DNA of 64,000 nucleotides from Lentzea aerocolonigenes (lineage in GTDB: Bacteria > Actinomycetota > Actinomycetes > Mycobacteriales > Pseudonocardiaceae): contig NZ_BBOJ01000035.1 of assembly GCF_000974445.1 (NCBI RefSeq), positions 24,501 to 88,500 of the forward strand, in the 5' to 3' direction. The stretch's first letter is position 1; each line of letters starts with the position of its first letter. The translations under genes were made by a program, and so were the position numbers. Positions 24,471-38,852 of the stretch are shown here, one piece after another. The notes below the pieces were generated by a model. The model saw only the letters and a program-made list of their open reading frames with translations. It did not search any database and was not told the origin of the DNA.

Positions 24471-25603
24471 AGAAGCTCGCGATCGTGTTGTCGGCCCTGG
24501 TGCTGGCTGGTTGTGGCTCGGGCGGGTTCGACGGCGTCTACAACATGCCGTTGCCGGGTGGTGCGGACGTCGGTGATCACCCGTACCGGGTCAAGGCGCA
24601 GTTCAAGGACGTCCTGGACCTCGTGCCGCAGGCCGGCGTGAAGGTCAACGACGTGCCGGTCGGGCGCGTGGAGAAGATCGACCTCGCCGGTGACGGCTGG
24701 ACGGCCGAGGTGACCATGCTGGTCAACGGTGACGTGCAGCTGCCGGCGAACGCGTTCGCGAACCTGCGCCAGTCCGCGTTGCTCGGCGAGAAGTTCGTCG
24801 AGCTCGGGAAGCCCAAGGACGCCGCGGGCAAACTGGCCGACAACGCCGTGATCCCGTTGGCGAAGACGAACCGCAACCCCGAGGTCGAAGAGGTCTTCGG
24901 CGCGTTGTCGATGTTGCTCAACGGCGGTGGTGTCGCGCAGCTGCAGAACATCACCAAGGAGCTCAACGCGGCGTTGGAGGGCAACGAGCAGCAGGTGCGT
25001 TCGTTGCTGGGCAACCTGAACACGTTCGTCGGGGAGCTCGACAAGCACAAGGCGGAGATCGTCCGCGCGCTGGACTCGCTGAACCGGCTCGCCGGCACGC
25101 TGGCCCAGCAGCGCGAGAAGATCGCGGTCGCGCTGACGGACCTGGAACCCGGTCTGAAGGTGCTGGCCGAGCAGCGGACGCAGCTCGTGACGTTGCTGCA
25201 GTCGTTGAACAAGCTTTCCGACGTCGCGGTGGACACGGTGAACAAGAGCCGTGACGACATCGTCGCGGACCTGAAGGCGTTGCAGCCGACGCTGACCAAG
25301 CTCGCCGAGTCGGGGCAGAACCTGCCGAAGTCGCTCGAGCTGCTGCTGACCTACCCGTTCCCGGACGAGGCGGTCGACGGCATCAAGGGCGACTACACGA
25401 ACCTCTACGCCGACCTGGACCTCAACCTCGGCACGATCCTGGACAACCTCGGACGGTCGCGGCAGTCCCCGCTCGACGGGCTGGTCCCGTCGCAGGGCAC
25501 GCCGTTGCCGTTGCCGAACATCCCGCTGCCGGGCCTGAACCAGGGCAGCGGGTCCGGGCTGGGCGACCTGCTCGGTGGCCTGCTGGGAGGTGGTCGCAAG
25601 TGA
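24467..25603 (+). CDS. mceE: MCE-family lipoprotein E
   Basis: This 378-residue protein is the lipoprotein member of the set: signal MKKLAIVLSALVLAGC with the lipobox LAGC (Cys16), then the MCE domain (VKVNDVPVGRVEKIDL, LRQSALLGEKFVELG) and a helical region. It ends in a Gly/Leu-rich tail (GSGLGDLLGGLLGGGRK). MceE proteins are typically lipid-anchored, unlike the other five. GTG 24467 overlaps the mceD stop. Confidence 0.94.
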   Translation: MKKLAIVLSALVLAGCGSGGFDGVYNMPLPGGADVGDHPYRVKAQFKDVLDLVPQAGVKVNDVPVGRVEKIDLAGDGWTAEVTMLVNGDVQLPANAFANLRQSALLGEKFVELGKPKDAAGKLADNAVIPLAKTNRNPEVEEVFGALSMLLNGGGVAQLQNITKELNAALEGNEQQVRSLLGNLNTFVGELDKHKAEIVRALDSLNRLAGTLAQQREKIAVALTDLEPGLKVLAEQRTQLVTLLQSLNKLSDVAVDTVNKSRDDIVADLKALQPTLTKLAESGQNLPKSLELLLTYPFPDEAVDGIKGDYTNLYADLDLNLGTILDNLGRSRQSPLDGLVPSQGTPLPLPNIPLPGLNQGSGSGLGDLLGGLLGGGRK

Positions 25604-26829
25604 TCACGCGGGGGACCAAGCTCAAGATCGGCGCGTTCGTGCTGGTCGCGTTGCTGGGCATCTCGTACGTCAGCGCGACGTACGTGGGTCTGTTCAAGTC
25701 GTCGTCGACGGTCGTGACGATGCAGCTCGCCGACTCCGGTGGCATCTTCACCAACGCCGAGGTCACGTACCGCGGCGTCACGATTGGCCGGGTCGGGCAG
25801 CTGCGCCTGACCTCGGACGGCATCGAGGCCGACCTGGAGCTCGACTCGGACGCACCGCGCGTGCCGGCCGCGACCGAGGCCGTGGTGGCGAACCGGTCGG
25901 CCGTCGGTGAGCAGTACGTGGACCTGCGGCCGAAGAGCGACTCCGGGCCCTACCTGGAGGCCGGGTCGGTCATCCCGCGGTCTGCCACGAAGACGCCTCC
26001 GCCGGTGGACGGCCTGCTGTCGAACCTGGACGCGTTCGCGTCGTCCGTGCCGACGGACTCGCTGAAGACGGTCGTCGACGAGTTGCACGACGCGTTCAAC
26101 GGCACCGGTGGCGACCTCCAGGTGCTGATCGACAACACCGCGGCGTTCACGGCGGCGGCTCGCGAGCACCTGCCGCAGACCACGCAGCTGTTGAAGGACG
26201 GCAAGATCGTGCTGTCCACGCAGGCCGCTTCCGGTGGTGCCATCCGGTCGTTCAGCGGTGACCTGCGGTTGATCGCGGAGCAGCTGAAAGCCTCCGACGG
26301 CGACCTGCGGCGGCTGATCGTGGCCGTGCCGCCCGCCTCGGAGCAGGTCTCGGCGTTGCTGAAGGAGAGCGGGCCCAACCTCGGGGTGGTCTTCGCGAAC
26401 CTGCTGACCACGTCGAACATCCTCGTGACCAGGCGCGACGGCCTGGAGCAGATCGCCGTGACGTACCCGATCGCCGTCGGTGGCGGCTTCAGCGTGGCGC
26501 CAGGAGACGGGACGGCCCACTTCGGGCTCGCGCTGAACGTCTTCGACCCGATGCCGTGCACGGTCGGCTACGAGGGCACGACCATCCGTCAGGGCAATGA
26601 CACGTCCGCGGCGCCGTTGAACACACAGGCGTACTGCGCTCTCGCGCGCGGGTCGGCGACATCGGTGCGAGGCTCGCAGAATGCGCCGTACGGTGGAACG
26701 CCGACGACGCCGGTCGGCAACGCGACGACGCAGCCGGGCCAGGAGCCGGCCGGCCAGCAGACAGCCCCGGAGCTGCCGTTGCTGACGTCGCTGGGCCAGC
26801 TGCTCGGTTTGCCGGAAGGGAAGAAGTAG
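25600..26829 (+). CDS. mceF: MCE-family protein F
   Basis: This 409-residue last MCE paralogue has an N-terminal anchor (LKIGAFVLVALLGISYVSATYVGL), an MCE domain with VTYRGVTIGRVGQLRL and NRSAVGEQYVDLRP, and a C-terminal region with PMPCTVGYEG and YCALARG. The tail is rich in Thr/Pro/Gly/Gln. It starts at GTG 25600 (overlap with mceE) and its TAG stop shares a base with the next GTG. Confidence 0.93.
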   Translation: MITRGTKLKIGAFVLVALLGISYVSATYVGLFKSSSTVVTMQLADSGGIFTNAEVTYRGVTIGRVGQLRLTSDGIEADLELDSDAPRVPAATEAVVANRSAVGEQYVDLRPKSDSGPYLEAGSVIPRSATKTPPPVDGLLSNLDAFASSVPTDSLKTVVDELHDAFNGTGGDLQVLIDNTAAFTAAAREHLPQTTQLLKDGKIVLSTQAASGGAIRSFSGDLRLIAEQLKASDGDLRRLIVAVPPASEQVSALLKESGPNLGVVFANLLTTSNILVTRRDGLEQIAVTYPIAVGGGFSVAPGDGTAHFGLALNVFDPMPCTVGYEGTTIRQGNDTSAAPLNTQAYCALARGSATSVRGSQNAPYGGTPTTPVGNATTQPGQEPAGQQTAPELPLLTSLGQLLGLPEGKK

Positions 26830-27329
26830 TGCGGATCTTCACGGTGGTCGCCGTGGTGCTGGCGGTGCTGACGTTCGGGTACGCCGCGTACTTCGGCGTG
26901 GCCTGGTACTCGGCGTCGCACTCGTCGGAGTCGCAGTTCGCCGCCACGCGCGACGATGCCCTGCGCTCCGGCCAGGTCGGCATCGCGAACTTCCTGACGC
27001 TCGACTACAAGAAGGTGGACGAGGACCTCCAGCGCTGGCTGAACTCGTCCACCGGCGAGCTGCGCGCGGAGATCGACAAGGACAAGGACTCGCGCAAGAA
27101 GCAGCTGGTCGACGCCAAGTCCGTGACGACGTCCAAGGTCCTCGACTCGGCCATCACCGAGCTCGACGACCGGGCGGGCAGCGCGTCGATGATCGCCGTC
27201 GTCGAGAGCACCGTGACGCCCGCCGACGGCAAGCAGGTCACCAAGATCAACCGGTACCTGACCAAGCTCACCCGCACCGAGGACGGCTGGAAGCTGAGCC
27301 AGCTGGGCCCGCTGCGGGCGGGCGTCTGA
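26829..27329 (+). CDS. MCE-associated membrane protein
   Basis: This 166-residue protein has one N-terminal transmembrane helix (~4-22) and an extracytoplasmic domain beginning SESQFAATRDDALRSGQVGIANFLTLDYKKVDEDLQRW, which resembles the mce-associated membrane (Mam) proteins of actinobacteria. The C-terminal part (TVTPADGKQVTKINRYLTKLTRTEDGWKLSQL) has the NTF2-like shape typical of those proteins. GTG 26829 shares one base with the mceF stop. It probably stabilises the MCE complex. Confidence 0.85.
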   Translation: MRIFTVVAVVLAVLTFGYAAYFGVAWYSASHSSESQFAATRDDALRSGQVGIANFLTLDYKKVDEDLQRWLNSSTGELRAEIDKDKDSRKKQLVDAKSVTTSKVLDSAITELDDRAGSASMIAVVESTVTPADGKQVTKINRYLTKLTRTEDGWKLSQLGPLRAGV

Positions 27330-27358
27330 TCCGGCCAGAGTTGATTGGACGAGTGCAA

Positions 27359-28153
27359 GTGCCTCCATCCCGCCGCCGCCCCATCCCGACGCCCCCGACC
27401 GGAGGCCGCCCGAAGGTCGCCGGTCTGCACCGCCGCGCCTCCGACGCGGCCGCCGCTCCCGAGGTCGTGGAGGAGGAGCAGGAGGAGCTCAAGGCGCCGA
27501 CGGCGGTCGAGTGGACGCCGCCTGCGACGAAGGAGTCGACCGAGGAGTTCGCCGAGAAGAAGGCCCGGTTCGCCGCCGACGCGGAGAAGACCGAGTCCGA
27601 GGCCCCGTCGGCGCTCGCAGGGCAGCCCGGCTGGATGCTGCCCGCGGCCCTGCTCCTGGTGGCGGTCCTGCTGGGTGGCCTGGGCACGTTCTTCCTGGTC
27701 AAGTCCCGCGCAGTGTCCTACGACGCCGCCTTGGTCGACGCCGCGGCCACGTCTGCGGTCAACGGCCAGGTCCGCGAGGCCGTGGAGAAGTCGTTCTCGT
27801 ACAACTTCGCCGACGTCGAGTCGACGGAGAAGGCGGCTCGCGAACTGCTCACGGGCAAGGCCCTGTGCCAGTACAACGCCGTGTTCGGCCCCGTGAAGGA
27901 AGTCGCGCCGCAGCAGAAGCTGGTCGTGACGGTTCGTGTCGTCTCATCTGCCGTGTCGTCCCTGAAGGGCGACCACGCGACCGTGCTGGTCTTCGCCGAC
28001 CAGGTCACCACCCGCACTACCGACAACCAGTCGGGCGGCGGCACCGCGATGCTCCGCGTGAGCGCGGTCGACACCGGTGGCCGGTGGAAGATCGACAACA
28101 TGGAGATGTTCGGCGCGACGGCCGAACAGACCCAGCAACTCCAGACCTGCTGA
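27359..28153 (+). CDS. MCE-associated membrane protein, last gene of the operon
   Basis: This ~264-residue protein has a cytoplasmic basic/Pro-rich and acidic N-terminus (~1-95), a single transmembrane helix (~97-118, MLPAALLLVAVLLGGLGTFFLV) and an NTF2-like extracytoplasmic domain ending in QLQTC. It resembles Mam proteins. The start is ambiguous: GTG 27359, GTG 27353 and TTG 27341 are all possible in frame, and no ribosome-binding site settles it. It follows the previous gene by ~30 bases and ends the MCE operon at a palindromic terminator. Confidence 0.75.
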   Translation: MPPSRRRPIPTPPTGGRPKVAGLHRRASDAAAAPEVVEEEQEELKAPTAVEWTPPATKESTEEFAEKKARFAADAEKTESEAPSALAGQPGWMLPAALLLVAVLLGGLGTFFLVKSRAVSYDAALVDAAATSAVNGQVREAVEKSFSYNFADVESTEKAARELLTGKALCQYNAVFGPVKEVAPQQKLVVTVRVVSSAVSSLKGDHATVLVFADQVTTRTTDNQSGGGTAMLRVSAVDTGGRWKIDNMEMFGATAEQTQQLQTC

Positions 28154-28181
28154 AGGTGACGCGGGGGCCCCGCGTCACCTT
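28153..28181 (+). terminator. Palindromic terminator of the MCE operon
   Basis: AAGGTGACGCGGGG (28153-28166) pairs perfectly with CCCCGCGTCACCTT (28168-28181), starting at the last base of the stop codon. The core ACGCGGGG is shared with the palindrome upstream of the operon. Confidence 0.8.
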
Positions 28182-28187
28182 CCGGGG

Positions 28188-28241
28188 AACGCAGGGCCCC
28201 CGCGTGCTGCCTGTCCGGCGGCACGCGGGGCCCCCGCGTGC
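28188..28241. repeat. Additional ACGCGGGG/CCCCGCGT palindromes
   Basis: AACGCAGGGCCCCCGCGTG (28189-28207) and GCACGCGGGG-CCCCCGCGTGC (28221-28241) are two further copies of the motif seen at 17095-17143 and 28153-28181. Confidence 0.7.
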
Positions 28242-28804
28242 GCTCCTGGAGTACGAAAGCTCCCCGCGTACTCTCGCGGCTGCTCCGGCAGGCCCTACCC
28301 CGGCCCGGTCGTTTGGCCCGGGCCGGTGTCCGCCCGGCCAACGCCGTGCCCTAAGATCAACTCCGCTGTGAGGGGCCCCGGAAGTACCCGGAAAGCACTG
28401 AAAACACCCCCTCCGCCAGCCCCGACACGCGTGATCTCAGTCACACAAATCTCGTGGCGCTCTGTAAGTTCACTTGAAGCCGCCAACTTCCAACCAAATC
28501 GGCCGCACACGTGTTTGTGCAGGTCAAATGGGTGACAGTCGGTGAACCTCGCTCCATCCAGAGGGTGGATCGGCGCGCAACATCTTGACTGCACGCTCAT
28601 GCAGGGTCACTCTGTCGGTGAGCAAGAGGAGGGTCCTTCCAGGTGCCTCTCGACAGTCGCCGTGCGCGTGGCTAGACTGCCCCTTTGCGCTGCCCATTTT
28701 CCGCTTGCCCTTCGCCGAGAGCGTGGATTAGTCGGGCATCGCCGCACCCTTGACAGCCGTGCTAGTTCGCTCTAGCCAGCTACCTGTCCCTGGAAGGACG
28801 CATC
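28242..28804 (+). other. Intergenic region and leader upstream of rpoB
   Basis: No convincing gene is present in these ~560 bases. They contain a weak GC-rich hairpin near 28302-28330, a TTGACT box at 28585-28590, the probable rpoB promoter at 28650-28678, a TTGACA at 28750-28755 without a good -10 partner, and the rpoB ribosome-binding site GGAAGGA just before 28800. Several start sites for rpoB are likely. Confidence 0.6.
28650..28678 (+). promoter_or_regulatory. Probable rpoBC promoter
   Basis: TCGACA (28650-28655) and TAGACT (28673-28678) with exactly 17 bases between them make a good principal-sigma promoter, giving a leader of ~120 bases. Confidence 0.6.
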
Positions 28805-32290
<3,486 letters not shown>

Positions 32291-32300
32291 TCACCTCGCC

Positions 32301-32341
32301 GGCCGTCAGGGGGAACACCTCCCGCGTTCCCCCTGACGGCC
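32301..32341 (+). promoter_or_regulatory. Strong hairpin between rpoB and rpoC
   Basis: A perfect 16-bp stem (32301-32316 with 32326-32341) and 9-base loop lie in the 100-base rpoB-rpoC gap. There is no U-run after it, so it may attenuate, protect or process the mRNA instead of fully terminating. Confidence 0.75.
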
Positions 32342-32390
32342 TTCCGACCAGCTCCTTTGCCACCGATCTAAAAAGGGGAAGAGAGTAGAC

Positions 32391-36287
<3,897 letters not shown>

Positions 36288-36309
36288 GCGTTGTAGGTTG
36301 ATCTGAGGG

Positions 36310-36345
36310 AACAGCCCCTGGGAGCTTCGGCTTCCGGGGGCTGTT
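36310..36345 (+). terminator. rpoBC terminator
   Basis: AACAGCCCC(TGGGAG) pairs with (CTTCC)GGGGGCTGTT around a CTTCGG loop (stem 36310-36324 with 36331-36345, minor mismatches), followed by TCGTTTTG. Confidence 0.85.
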
Positions 36346-36448
36346 TCGTTTTGTCTGGTGGGTTGCGTCGTCGTGTCGGGTGCCTGTTTAGGGCTTGGGG
36401 CTCTGCCCTTACCCCGCCAATCTGATCAAAGACCGGCCAGCGCCGCTC

Positions 36449-36650
36449 GCGGGTTGATGGCACGCCCGTTGCTATGGGCGGCTGCGCGTTGCGTAGGGCG
36501 TGCGGTTCGGGTGGGTTGGTCCCATCCCAAGTCGAGCCAGGAGCTGGTCACACCCGAGGGGAGAGGTCAAGTCGCGAAAAGCGTGCGACTTGACCTCTCC
36601 CCTCGGGCGCGACAAGAGCTGTGGCACGACTCGTGACGGGACCAACCCAC
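36449..36650. repeat. Dispersed hairpin element, copy 1
   Basis: A ~62-bp conserved lead (from GCGGGTTGATGGCACGCC at 36449) is followed by a 140-bp hairpin. The outer arms GTGGGTTGGTCCC (36511-36523) and GGGACCAACCCAC (36638-36650) are exact complements. The inner 23-bp arms (36553-36575 and 36585-36607) are also exact, around a GAAAAGCGT loop. Sequence between outer and inner arms is partly complementary too. A second copy with the same layout is at 63234-63433. No gene was found in 36346-36730 apart from this element. Confidence 0.9.
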
Positions 36651-36730
36651 CGGAACCTCACGCGAAGAGCTGGCTCGGCTACGCCATCGCGTGTGCTCGC
36701 CTTCGGCTTCGCTTGAGCTGGCCGTTGCTA

Positions 36731-37012
36731 CTAGCGGTTTGCGATGCCGTCGAGTCGTAGCGTTGTTGACTCGTCTCGGTGGCTGCCCTTGCTTCCCACG
36801 TGCTTCTCGCTGATTTCCGGGCCGTTCTTCAGCACGTGGTACAGCGCCATGCCGTGGCCCCTGCCCAGGTCGTAGTCGGTCTTCAGCCAGTCCAGGACCA
36901 CGCCTGCCTTCGTCGTTGCGTCGTAGCCGCGTTCTGCTGCCGCTGCCAGCAGCTGCGCGGGGGTCTTGCCGGTCTTCTTCTCCGCGCCGTCGAGGTAGGC
37001 CTGGAAGGACAT
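36731..37012 (-). CDS. DUF4287 domain-containing protein
   Basis: This 93-residue protein matches the DUF4287 pattern: MSFQAYLDGAEKKTGKTPAQLLAAAAERGY, then TKAGVVLDWLKTDYDLGRGHGMALYHVLKNGPEISEKHVG. ATG 37012 has GGAG a few bases upstream. The family is small, cytosolic and of unknown function; it is sometimes found as the N-terminal part of DUF5655-type proteins. It stands alone on the minus strand. Confidence 0.88.
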   Translation of the reverse strand: MSFQAYLDGAEKKTGKTPAQLLAAAAERGYDATTKAGVVLDWLKTDYDLGRGHGMALYHVLKNGPEISEKHVGSKGSHRDESTTLRLDGIANR

Positions 37013-37120
37013 CGTGGGCTCCGTTCGTCGTCGTTGAACGAAGACTAGGACAACTTGGGCTGTCTTGACAAGAAAATTTGTCGGTGGAATCTGGTTGCGG
37101 GCGGCTGCTTACATGAAGGC

Positions 37121-37537
37121 ATGGGGGAGCTGCTGTGGGCCGACGTTCGTGAGTGGTTCGACCCGGCGGATGCGCCGCTGCACGAGGGGTGCGTCGTCGG
37201 GGCGGGGGTGGGGGCTTGGGAAGCCGTCGCCGGAATGGTTCGGGAGCAGGGGTGGGCGTTCGAGGAACGTGGTGTCACGTTGGCGGTGTGGCCTGCGGAG
37301 GGATTTCAGGTCAACTTCTTCGAGAACGTTGACGGGCAGGACGTGCTCTTCGACATCCACGTCGGGGAGCTTCAGGGGCAGGAGCGGGTGGACCTGCTCG
37401 CTGCGTTTCTGCGGCACGTGGGGTGGGCGTTCGGTCGGCGCGTGGCGTTGGCCTTTGAGGGCGTTGATCCCGCTGTGCGGCCCTATCTGCACTACGACCC
37501 GGTTGCCGACGGGTTCGTGTTGGATCGGGAGCCTTAG
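37121..37537 (+). CDS. Hypothetical protein
   Basis: This 138-residue, acidic, soluble protein starts MGELLWADVREWFDPADAPLHEG. Its middle (VWPAEGFQVNFFENVDGQDVLFDIHVGELQGQERVDLL) and its end (DPAVRPYLHYDPVADGFVLDREP) suggest an alpha/beta fold, but no family is recognised with certainty. ATG 37121 was chosen because content begins there; the frame extends to 37055 upstream. Its stop region overlaps the convergent toxin-like gene by 4 bases. Confidence 0.65.
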   Translation: MGELLWADVREWFDPADAPLHEGCVVGAGVGAWEAVAGMVREQGWAFEERGVTLAVWPAEGFQVNFFENVDGQDVLFDIHVGELQGQERVDLLAAFLRHVGWAFGRRVALAFEGVDPAVRPYLHYDPVADGFVLDREP

Positions 37538-37971
37538 CGGCGGCGGGCTCGGGTCAGGGCCCTGGCGCGGATCACGAGGTCGTCCACCAGGTTCTCGTCC
37601 ACCAGGGGTGGGATGCCGGACTCGTCGGTGCAGCAGCGAGGTTTGGTGCGCTTCTCGGACAACCTCGGCCGAACTCCGGCCATTTCGTAGAGGGCCTCGT
37701 AGAGGTCCAGGCCTGGGTCGTCGTCGTGCGGGCCTACGAGGAGCACCCACACGACTTCTGGTGAAGGGAAGGCGACCACTACTCGGTCGGCGCCTCGGAG
37801 GTGTTTCACGCACAGGCGTGGGAGTGGTTCTGGGCCCGTTACGCGGTAGCCCAGGGCTGCGCAGCCTGAATGGGCCAGTTCGTCGAGGAAGCGTTCGTAG
37901 GCCACGCGGGCTCGGCCGCGGAGACCGTTGGCCTGGGCGTTGGCGGTGTGGGTTTCTACTACCTGGATCAA
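37534..37971 (-). CDS. Putative RelE/ParE-fold toxin of a toxin-antitoxin pair
   Basis: This 145-residue protein is translated from an ATGA overlap with the gene upstream, 37968-38414. Its order of elements fits the RelE/ParE toxin fold: two N-terminal helices (RGRARVAYERFLDELAHSGCAAL), a strand with PLPRLCVKHLRG, then RVVVAFPSPEVVWVLLVGPHDDDPGLDLYEALYEMAG, which resembles the strand-strand-helix end of RelE toxins. A Cys/Arg-rich C-terminal tail is additional. Such toxins cleave mRNA on the ribosome or poison gyrase; which applies here is unknown. The assignment rests on fold pattern and gene arrangement. Confidence 0.6.
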   Translation of the reverse strand: MIQVVETHTANAQANGLRGRARVAYERFLDELAHSGCAALGYRVTGPEPLPRLCVKHLRGADRVVVAFPSPEVVWVLLVGPHDDDPGLDLYEALYEMAGVRPRLSEKRTKPRCCTDESGIPPLVDENLVDDLVIRARALTRARRR

Positions 37972-38414
37972 ACTGAGCGGACCACGCGTCCCTTGCCGCT
38001 GCGCATCTCGTCGAGGGAGGTTGCGAGGTCAGACCTGTCGAGGAGGGACTGGTCGCTGAGGCGGCGGTGGACTTCGTCGATCAGGCCGCGGGTCTTGCCG
38101 GCGCGGCGCAGGTCGGAGACGAGGTGCAGGACCTCGTGGAGGCGCACGGTGTCGAGGAGCATGCGCGGTTCTTGGCTGTGGATGGCCAGTACGCCTTCTC
38201 GGGCCCAGGCCTTCACTGTTTTCTCGGTGAGGTCGAGGAGTTCGCCTGCTACCACCGGGCGGACCGGTGGGGCTTGGCGGAGGGTGCGGGCTACTACGCC
38301 GTCGAGCTTGCGGCGGCGTTCGTCGTCTTCTGACAGGGACGACGCCACGGACTCGATCTCTTCGATCGTTTCGAAGAGGTCCCGGATGTGGGCGGCCTCG
38401 GTCGCGACAGACAT
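37968..38414 (-). CDS. Putative HTH antitoxin paired with the RelE-like toxin
   Basis: This 148-residue protein starts at ATG 38414, 6 bases after GGGAGGAG. It has an N-terminal helical region (IRDLFETIEEIESVASSLSEDDERRRK) and a MerR/excisionase-like DNA-binding motif at ~58-75 (GELLDLTEKTVKAWAREGVL). The C-terminal helices (LHEVLHLVSDLRRAGKTRGLIDEVHRRLSD) could neutralise the toxin. Its promoter lies inside a clear inverted repeat, which implies autorepression. The antitoxin-first order with a 4-base overlap is typical of type II modules. Confidence 0.62.
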   Translation of the reverse strand: MSVATEAAHIRDLFETIEEIESVASSLSEDDERRRKLDGVVARTLRQAPPVRPVVAGELLDLTEKTVKAWAREGVLAIHSQEPRMLLDTVRLHEVLHLVSDLRRAGKTRGLIDEVHRRLSDQSLLDRSDLATSLDEMRSGKGRVVRSV

Positions 38415-38430
38415 GGCTACTCCTCCCGTT

Positions 38431-38468
38431 GACTACCGATTATCACCCCGAAATTCGGTAGTCGTCAA
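38431..38468 (-). promoter_or_regulatory. Promoter and operator of the toxin-antitoxin unit
   Basis: On the minus strand TTGACG (38468-38463) and GATAAT (38444-38439) are 18 bases apart, a near-consensus promoter. GACTACCGA (38431-38439) and TCGGTAGTC (38455-38463) are exact inverted repeats; one overlaps the -10 box and the other touches the -35 box. Confidence 0.75.
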
Positions 38469-38494
38469 CGGCCCCGGGCAGGGATCCGGGGCCG
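38469..38494 (-). terminator. Terminator of the zinc-ribbon gene
   Basis: CGGCCCCGG (38469-38477) pairs with CCGGGGCCG (38486-38494), directly after the stop of the minus-strand gene at 38502. Confidence 0.7.
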
Positions 38495-38501
38495 TGCACG
38501 C

Positions 38502-38813
38502 TCACGAGGAGAAGAAGAGACCGGCCAGGCCGTGGTGCTTGCGGTGGCCGTAGGGGTGGTGGCCGTAGCCGCCGTGGTGGTGGTGGATCTGCTGCGGCGC
38601 GGCGCCCCAACCGGGCTGGGCCGGCTGCTGGTAGGCGACGGGCGGCGGGGCCGGGGCCGCGGGCGGCGGCGTGTGCATCTGGGCCTCGAGGCGGGTGATG
38701 GACTCGAGCTCGCCGTAGTCGAGGAAGACGCCGCGGCAGCCGTCGCACTGCTCGATGTGAACGCCCATGCGGTCGAACGTGCGCATGTTCGCATGACACT
38801 TGGGACACTGCAT
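38502..38813 (-). CDS. TFIIB-type zinc-ribbon protein
   Basis: This 103-residue protein opens with a zinc ribbon: CPKCHANM and CDGCRGVFLDYGELESITRLE, the zf-TFIIB pattern of small bacterial proteins. A Pro/Ala-rich linker and a very His-rich tail (HHHHGGYGHHPYGHRKHHG) follow, which may bind metal. The role is unknown; similar proteins are widespread in actinomycetes. AGGAGGC precedes ATG 38813. Confidence 0.88.
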   Translation of the reverse strand: MQCPKCHANMRTFDRMGVHIEQCDGCRGVFLDYGELESITRLEAQMHTPPPAAPAPPPVAYQQPAQPGWGAAPQQIHHHHGGYGHHPYGHRKHHGLAGLFFSS

Positions 38814-38852
38814 CGTGGTGAGCCTCCTGGGTGGGACCGGACAAAAACGATA

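Noticed and set aside
28750..28755. TTGACA as the main rpoB -35 box
   Set aside because: No acceptable -10 box lies 16-19 bases downstream; TCGACA/TAGACT at 28650-28678 is better.
36358..36760. Short plus-strand genes downstream of rpoC
   Set aside because: They run through the perfect hairpin arms of the dispersed element and resemble no protein.
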